From contig BCIK01000029.1 in assembly GCA_039545295.1 (NCBI GenBank), forward strand, positions 189,123 through 253,122: DNA of 64,000 bases, in the 5' to 3' direction. The DNA is from Udeniomyces pyricola (lineage: Eukaryota; Basidiomycota; Tremellomycetes; Cystofilobasidiales; Mrakiaceae). Positions 57,990-64,000 of the stretch are shown here, piece by piece. The translations under genes and the position numbers were made by a program. The notes beneath the pieces are model-generated. The model was given only the letters and a program-made list of their open reading frames with translations. It had not been told where the DNA came from and made no database searches. The stretch's first letter is position 1; each line of letters starts with the position of its first letter.

Positions 57990-60037
57990 TTAAAAGGAGT
58001 TCTTCATCTCTCGGAGCTTGCCCATAGCCTCGACGGGGTCGTCCGTCTTGGTGGTAGCCCTGCGATGAATCAACACCATGTCGAGTCAGTATCTTTCAAA
58101 CAGTTCTGCCACACCAAACGCCCAAACACAGACTCCCCATAGATCCTTGACTTCCTTCTTTTTCTTTTCTTCGTGAGAGCAAAGACGCTGACTCGAAGTT
58201 CAAGCACGCCAGAACGAAACATCGTCGAGCTCAAGTGGTGATGGGTTCAACAACGTACTTGACTTCATCAACGCCGAGCCGGACAAAGACGTTCCACTTC
58301 TTCTCATCGCCAATCGTGTAGCCGTTTGAGACGGTCGGTCCTTTCGCGGCGGCCGCGACGAGGTCGGCGATGTCCTTGTTGTTGGGCTCAATGTGGGCAC
58401 CTACTCGATGAGAAAAGAAGAATGGGTCAGATTAAAAACAAAGTGGAAGGGATGCATAGTTAGGGGACGTTTAGTCAAGGAAGCCCGCGAGCAGCAAAGA
58501 CAAAACACTAAACGAACCAAACTTGGCAGAGGCAGCCGTGTATTCATGACCGTTGTATACCTTGGTGTCATCGGGAAGCGCCATCTGATTTGTCCGAGTC
58601 CAAGATTCAGCGTATTACTTGATGAGCTAAAGTCGCTCGGAGGAAGCCAGGGGCCAAGCCAGGAGAGGAAGGAAGAACCATACGCACAAGCTTCTGCAAG
58701 CTCGCATGCATCTCGGCCGGGGTGCCCTCAAAGAAACGTCCACAGCCGGCTGAGCAATGGAAGGTATCGATAATCATAAGCAAGTCTTCATCAAGCGAAA
58801 GAAGCCAGGGACCAAGATGAAAGGGGATGTAGTGCATGATACTTACCAGTGAAGAGGGTGTCGCCAGTGAAGACGGCCTTCTCAGACGTCTTGGTATCGG
58901 TGACGAAGTAGCAGATGGAATCTATGCGTGGCCCGTTAAAGTGGTATCAGCAATCCAGACCAAAACTCAAGAGTAATCTCACGGGACAGATAAAGTGAAC
59001 GGACCTTGGGTGTGGCATGGGGTGGCGATGCACCTATCAACAAGATCAGAACAAAAATCAAAGCTCAATACATATCAGCCTGTGCCATCTTCGAGAACAG
59101 TATCGCATTCCTCACAGGTTGACTATAGTAAAAGCAATGATATGACGCACTTGACTTCAATGTTGGAGCCAATGTGGAAAATTTCGCCGTCCTCGACCTT
59201 GTGAGTGAGATCCGGAACTTTGTCCGATCCACCAAAGACTTCCGTCGCGGCGTGGTGGGCGACCCAAGCCTTGTTGCCTCCGCTATGGTCCTGGTGATGT
59301 GGACGAGGGAAAAATGAGGCGAGCAGAGCATAGAGAAACGAGATGAGCAGGTCAGTGGACGGGTTGGACAAAGGACCGGTAGGTTCGGCGACATGGGCCG
59401 GGCAACCCGGCAGCGGAAGCAGACGAATTCGACCTACGTTGTGATGGTGGGTTGTGAGGAGATGGGTGACTGCAGATACAACCAGAGAACCAACATCAGC
59501 CCATATTGAAGAGTGGCATCACCCAACTACATGCCTTGTCAGTCAAGGGGTCAATGGAATGAGAGGCAAGGAAGAGGGGCGCACCATCCACTTTGGCCTT
59601 CTTGGCGTCGTGTGTCATGAGCTTGTGGTCGTAAGGGTCAATGACAGCCCCTTCGCCGGTGGCGTCATCTTGGAGGATGTACATCCAGTTCTGGAGTCAG
59701 AGGCAGGGACAAGGGTGAGCAGAGTAGCCGAAGACGAGGTGAGATGCAAGAGAAGAAGAGATGAAGCGGAGGCATCTCACGTCGGTACGAGCTAAGAGGG
59801 AAGGTGGCGGTAGACGAGATGACGATGGGAAAGAAGACATGATGTTCGTGAGCGATGTGAGTAGCCGGCGGGGTGAAACAAGTATGAGATGGCCAACGTA
59901 CCTTTGACAGGAGTGATCTTCATGGCTTGGGATAGGGTATGGGCAAAGGTACGTGTGGGGGAGATGTGGTGGTGATGTTGGGTGATGGGGTGGGTGTTGT
60001 GAGTAATGAGACGTCGAAGGGATGAAAAGACAGACAT
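57990..60037 (-). CDS. GLO2: hydroxyacylglutathione hydrolase (glyoxalase II)
   Basis: Eleven exons on the minus strand: 60037-59902, 59791-59781, 59690-59585, 59469-59438, 59290-59151, 59033-59005, 58921-58847, 58749-58688, 58584-58518, 58400-58259, 58059-57990; 289 aa. It hydrolyses S-D-lactoylglutathione to D-lactate and glutathione, the second step of methylglyoxal detoxification. The metallo-beta-lactamase metal motif THHHNDH is formed across the exon 4/5 junction; further ligands are His in TPCHT, Asp in FTGDTLF and His in NGHEYT. AGCGRFFEGTPAEM is the family's substrate loop. Exon 2 is an 11-nt microexon. Exon 1 has two in-frame ATGs: 60037 gives an Arg/Ser/Thr/His-rich 38-residue leader without acidic residues, 59923 gives MKITPVK, the usual cytosolic start. 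Both forms are plausible. Confidence 0.95.
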
Positions 60038-61825
60038 GATTATATATATGTGTGTGTGGGAGGAATTAGAGTCTAATTATTCATTATTCAATCCCACAGT
60101 GGTCATCAGATCAGATCGAACATCAAAGACGCCGCCCCGCCTAACAAGCAAAAAGCAACAAGCAACATGCAACATGCAACATCCTCAACTAGCCATCGCT
60201 CATCTTATCGCCCTGGGAAACCACCCGTTACGGACCACCCACCCAGGCCCTCTTCATGTCGGCTTGCTCTCCCTCTTTTTTCGTTCTTTCCATCCACCAT
60301 TCCTCCCATCCTCACTCCATCGTCTCTCCCTCTTCCTCTTGCCTCGCTTTCTTTGTGCTAGTCAACTGTTAGTCTTCTCTCCTCTTTTTCCATCATTTTC
60401 GCTTTCCTATTCCTCTACCTCTTTCGCCTCCGCCCATCGTACGCATTAGAGGATGAACTCAGTGCATACTAATTCAAACTAGAGTCGCCGAGCCCGACCT
60501 TCTCCTGTGTGAGTGGAAGGGCGCAGACGATATCGCAAACACGTTCTGAAACCCATCCAACCCAACACTCATTTCGCTCATCAGCTCATCAGCCTGCACT
60601 TGGATCGTGTTTCATGTTTTGAGCACAAACTGACGACTAGCTTTGTCTCTTTTGAACATCATCAGGATCCTTACCCTTTTCCTTCTCCCTCCTACCCGTA
60701 CTTGACATGGCTCTTATTCCAACTTGTTAGTCTTCCGGTTTCTCAACATCTATCCACCCTCTCCCTACTCCACCACGACATGATGATCAATTAATTACCG
60801 TCAGAAGCGTCTGTACCTGCGGGTCTCTCGCCAATGATTGATAAAACCAAGGCTGCATCGCCGCTTCGCGCGGCATGTTCTGATCTCCTTCCCCTACCCT
60901 ACCCGTCTCCTAATTGGCTCAAAATTTTGACACACGAAAACCAATTACTGACATGTTTGTTGCTTCTTTTAGCCTCCACTCTAGAATCCTCCATCTCCTT
61001 TCTGCTTCGAACTTCAATCTTCCCGTTAGTGCAACCTTCTTTTCTGGTTACATCTTCTTCCCTCACCATACATGAAGATTCATATCACGACGGTCTTCTG
61101 AAGGGATGCTTTGGCGAGCTTAACCTCGTCGTGTCCTTCCTGTTGAAACCGCCCGCAACAAAATTCGGGCATCAAGATTCTGATACAATCCTCACCCCAC
61201 TTGCCTCATTTTTGACGCATCTCTTTCCAATGAAACTGAGGCTGACTTCTACTTGTCCTCTTCATTTGATCGATAGGTGCTATCTGTGTTCTTTATGTTG
61301 GCATCCGACCTTTCAATGTACACATGCGGATAGTAGAACAGAGTTGTCTACTACTTTGTTCTCTATCTGTATGCGTGCATCGTTGGCTACGGGTTACACC
61401 TCTATTATACATGTCATGTTTCAGCTCGTTTTACTTTTCTGTGCAAATGATCAAAGTGAACCGGATACTTTGCCTAGACTTGATTCAGATGTTCCCCTAG
61501 AACAACGAACAGCGAACAAACGTGTCCGGTGTCTCAATTCTTTGTGCAGCGCGCCGTACATGATTAGCCAGAGCTCATGTGCATATATACCCTGGCCGCC
61601 ATATATGTCACTACCACCATGTTCTACCGTAGTGATCATGATGATGAAGCGACAACCTGACCCGCATCAATGTGAATAAGACGCTTTCGAATCATACATC
61701 ATTATATACAACTGATCAACGTACTAAGGGAGCAACCTAAATGGCACAGGAGACGAGGGAACCTGACAGTATACTACCTCACAACATCAACTACGTATGA
61801 TATTAGTATTGACCTCGTCCAATCA
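60038..61825. other. 1.8-kb region without a convincing gene
   Basis: It lies between the glyoxalase start and the 3' end of the next minus-strand gene. C/T-rich sequence (60230-60430) passes into AT-richer sequence. A 281-codon plus-strand open frame (60834-61679) begins with ATG but lacks the C/G third-position bias of the confident genes and has no domain. Isolated splice-like GT/AG signals near 60480-60520 and 60712-60720 could belong to an unrecognised small gene or a non-coding RNA. Confidence 0.4.
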
Positions 61826-63001
61826 TCATTGTTCCTTCTTCTGCCTCTCCTTGATCTCAACCGCCTTTCCCTGCCTCTGAACTCCCACGCCATACTCATA
61901 GACCAAGCTTCCCCCCAAGTACGCCGAGTACAAGAAGATGGGGATCGCGGCGGCCGAAAGGTAGGCGTTGAATCGGGGGAGTCCGAAGTTGGGTAGCGAG
62001 CGACGCGTCCACCAGTTGTAGGCGGCGATGCCAACGACCAAGTCGTTGAGTGTCGCATGGGTAATGGTCGTTTTGAGTCTGGAGAGCACGTCGATGAGAG
62101 ACAGGGAGAGAAGAAGAGACATGAAAAGGAAGTCGAAGAGTGACGTGATAATAATCCATATAATTAGTTTTAGAACTCGATATTTAGATCCGTCATCACA
62201 TCAGATTGATCAGCCCTTAGACGACCTTGCTGAGATTTTCTCTCTCTCTCTATATATATACGCACTTTTCACCCCCGACGTTCTTCTGGGTGTATGCATC
62301 CTTGATGGTCTTGTAGACGGAATCATTGTTGATGGCTTGAGCGCGGGCCATCTCGTAGAGTTCCCCGAGACCTGTGGCGATGGCGGGCGCAGCGAAAAGG
62401 ACACCGGCAGCGAGCGAGTAGTGCGAGATAACCTGTGTATGCGGACGATCAGCAGAGGCAAGATAAATAAATACATAGATGAATAAATAAAAGAGAACGC
62501 AATAAGATATGAATCACGTGTCAGCCTTGAGTAGAGTCAAATGCGTGAAGAAAGAAACTCGTCTCCCGAGTCGTCAAGCCGATGATGGTCATGAGGATGT
62601 CATGTGTAAATCAGTTGGCTCGGACATGAGGCCGCGATGAGGCTGTACACACGTTTAGCATGGGTACGGCTGGAAGGATCGAAGCTGCGGAGAGCATCGC
62701 CTGGGCTTTGGGAAAGATCGTAAGTGTATCCAAGGCAAACCCAGCTGTGAGGAACTGGATCATGTATCGATAAGGACATCATGTGGATGTATGGCGATCG
62801 AGCAGCAAGAGTACAGAAAACACATGTCAGCAGCGATCTAGATCGTCGTCAGGCCAGATGCATGGTGTTCCGATGGCGGGTGATGATACTTACCCCGATG
62901 GGTAGGTGGACGAGCGCAGGGTGGAGAGGGTGGGAGCCACCGGCAACCTTGCCTTGCATCACTTGGGCGCCTTGGTGAACGGTCTCTTCGATCTTGGACA
63001 T
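61826..63001 (-). CDS. DUF2231-type membrane protein
   Basis: Four exons on the minus strand: 63001-62894, 62754-62653, 62432-62266, 62078-61826; 209 aa. The block HPLHPALVHLPIG at residues 24-36 is the hallmark of the DUF2231 group, small multi-pass membrane proteins found in bacteria and fungi. Hydrophobic segments follow in each exon (FLTAGFALDTL, SLAAGVLFAAPAIATGLGEL, TLNDLVVGIAAYNWW, AYLSAAAIPIFLYSAYLGG), about four membrane spans. The conserved His in HPLHPALVH and SHYSLAAG could bind a metal or haem, but no activity is established for fungal members as far as I know. The C-terminus is a charged cytosol-like tail (ERQKKEQ). Intron 1 acceptor was chosen among two AGs because only one keeps the hydrophobic frame. 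Confidence 0.82.
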
Positions 63002-63659
63002 TTCAAGTGAGAGCGAGATGGATGGATGGAAGAGAGAGGGTAGTTAGATGGGTTGGAAAGGGATGAGTCGCTGTTGGAGGAGGAGAGAGAGAGGGGGGGG
63101 GAGAGAGAAGAAAAAAAAAAGACACAAGGAAAACACATCGCACAAAGTGCAATCGGCTCAAGGGGATTGGTCGTGTGAGATCACGATGACGCTCAGTGCA
63201 CAGTGGAGCGAATTCGATAACCGGGCCCTCGGCACTGACTTCCGGTCTCCAGCCAGACGGTCAACATCGATCATCAGTCTTCGAATACACATATTCAGGC
63301 AAAAATGACGGATCGAAGATGCTCATGAGCGTGCTCAGCTGTGCAGAGCTGTGCTCTGTTTCCGGTTCGTCGACTACCCTGCTATTACCTTGTCATATAC
63401 AATTCCGCCGAGGTCGACGTCCGACTACCTCATCGATTCCTTCCTGATCATCCGCTCTCATATTTTGCTATATTTGCATTTTCTTTCTATCCTCTCATCC
63501 TAGAAGCTGGGTGTCCCGTTGGGCCCTCTAGACAACTCCCTCAGTTTCCTCTCTGCCGCCCGAGTTGCGCTTTCCCATCGGCATCTTCCCTGGTTCGCGG
63601 ACTCTTGCCAAACCGCGTAGTGCTCCCAGTCAACGACGACAACTCTCAATAGGCCATCA
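63002..63659. promoter_or_regulatory. divergent promoter region
   Basis: 658 bp between the divergent DUF2231 and F-box starts. A purine-rich stretch with a G run (about 63084-63120) lies on the DUF2231 side. The F-box side is C/T-rich. No other feature is seen. Confidence 0.4.
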
Positions 63660-64000
63660 ATGTCACTCTCCCTATCGAGCCTTCCAGATGACGTCCTCAT
63701 CCAACTCTCACACCATCTTTCTCTGTCCGATCTCTCATCCCTCGGCAAGACATCTCAAAATTTTTATCAAGTCGTTCGTTGACCACCGCCGCTCTCTTTC
63801 CAGCTTCTCGATCCTCTTGTCCTGGGATCATCTTTGACATTCTCTACCTTTTGCCCGATAACCATATTGATTCCCATTTTATACCACTCTCGCTTCATCA
63901 TTTTGTTTTTTTCTTTGTGTGTCTAAGCTCAACACCCATCTTTATCCAACCCACTTGACCCTACACCTTCCTCACGCCCGATCTCTACCACTCAGTCCTC
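63660..64000 (+). CDS. F-box protein, N-terminal fragment
   Basis: Only the first exon is clear: 63660-63773, 38 codons, followed by a GT donor (GTTCGT). SLSSLPDDVLIQLSHHLSLS and the following DLSSLGKTSQNFYQV match an F-box: LPxDVL..I/L, then L..L..L..TS+.F. F-box proteins recruit substrates to SCF ubiquitin ligases through Skp1. The remaining 227 bp to the window edge are C/T-rich and may be intron or a second exon; I could not place it. The substrate-binding part is outside the window. Confidence 0.6.

Noticed and set aside
60834..61679. 281-codon plus-strand open frame as a protein gene
   Set aside because: No domain, no intron, and third positions unlike the confident genes; kept only as a finding.

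Overview
The window is nuclear DNA of a fungus, most likely a basidiomycete. Nearly every gene is cut by many short spliceosomal introns (mostly about 45-120 nt, up to 20 per gene) and genes lie on both strands only a few hundred bases apart. The proteins are typical fungal ones (gamma-adaptin, Arg8, Msh3, Nbs1, alkaline ceramidase, glyoxalase II, allantoate- and pantothenate-type permeases). A Tremellomycete-like or related yeast-forming lineage would fit, but that is inference. Exon models were built by hand. For every gene that starts and ends inside the window the summed exon length is a multiple of three, which supports the models. The assembly has an 80-N gap (20107-20186) and single Ns at 6640, 13854 and 21000.

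Left part (1-13.0 kb): the 5' half of a DExH RNA helicase on the minus strand, a divergent promoter, then three plus-strand genes: AP-1 gamma-adaptin, mitochondrial acetylornithine aminotransferase (Arg8) and a Dal5-type anion:cation symporter. The symporter carries an odd tandem duplication over one intron/exon. Accessory island (13.65-17.8 kb): a truncated paralog of a small SnoaL/NTF2-like gene, a decayed Ty1/copia retrotransposon with a large internal deletion, and the intact SnoaL/NTF2-like gene. The two gene copies share a 257-bp block that is identical apart from one N.

Middle (18.4-42 kb): a D-2-hydroxyacid dehydrogenase with a heptanucleotide satellite in an intron, a small unknown gene, a secreted S9 dipeptidyl-peptidase, and then a nuclear cluster: MSH3 (mismatch repair), an NSRP1-like splicing factor, NBS1 (double-strand-break repair, convergent with NSRP1) and a PRCC-domain protein divergent from NBS1.

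Right part (42.6-64 kb): a large type II membrane protein of unknown function, alkaline ceramidase, a LIM-domain protein, a Fen2/Liz1-type transporter, glyoxalase II with two in-frame starts (probable mitochondrial and cytosolic forms), a 1.8-kb stretch without a convincing gene, a DUF2231-type membrane protein, and the first exon of an F-box protein running off the edge.

There is no operon logic; neighbours are mostly unrelated housekeeping genes. I did not find a wholly new system. The most interesting signals are structural: the duplication around a transporter intron, the identical island between diverged paralogs, microexons of 11-14 nt in four genes, coding-strand poly-C tracts in ten introns, an apparently non-canonical AT-AG intron and one GC-AG intron.
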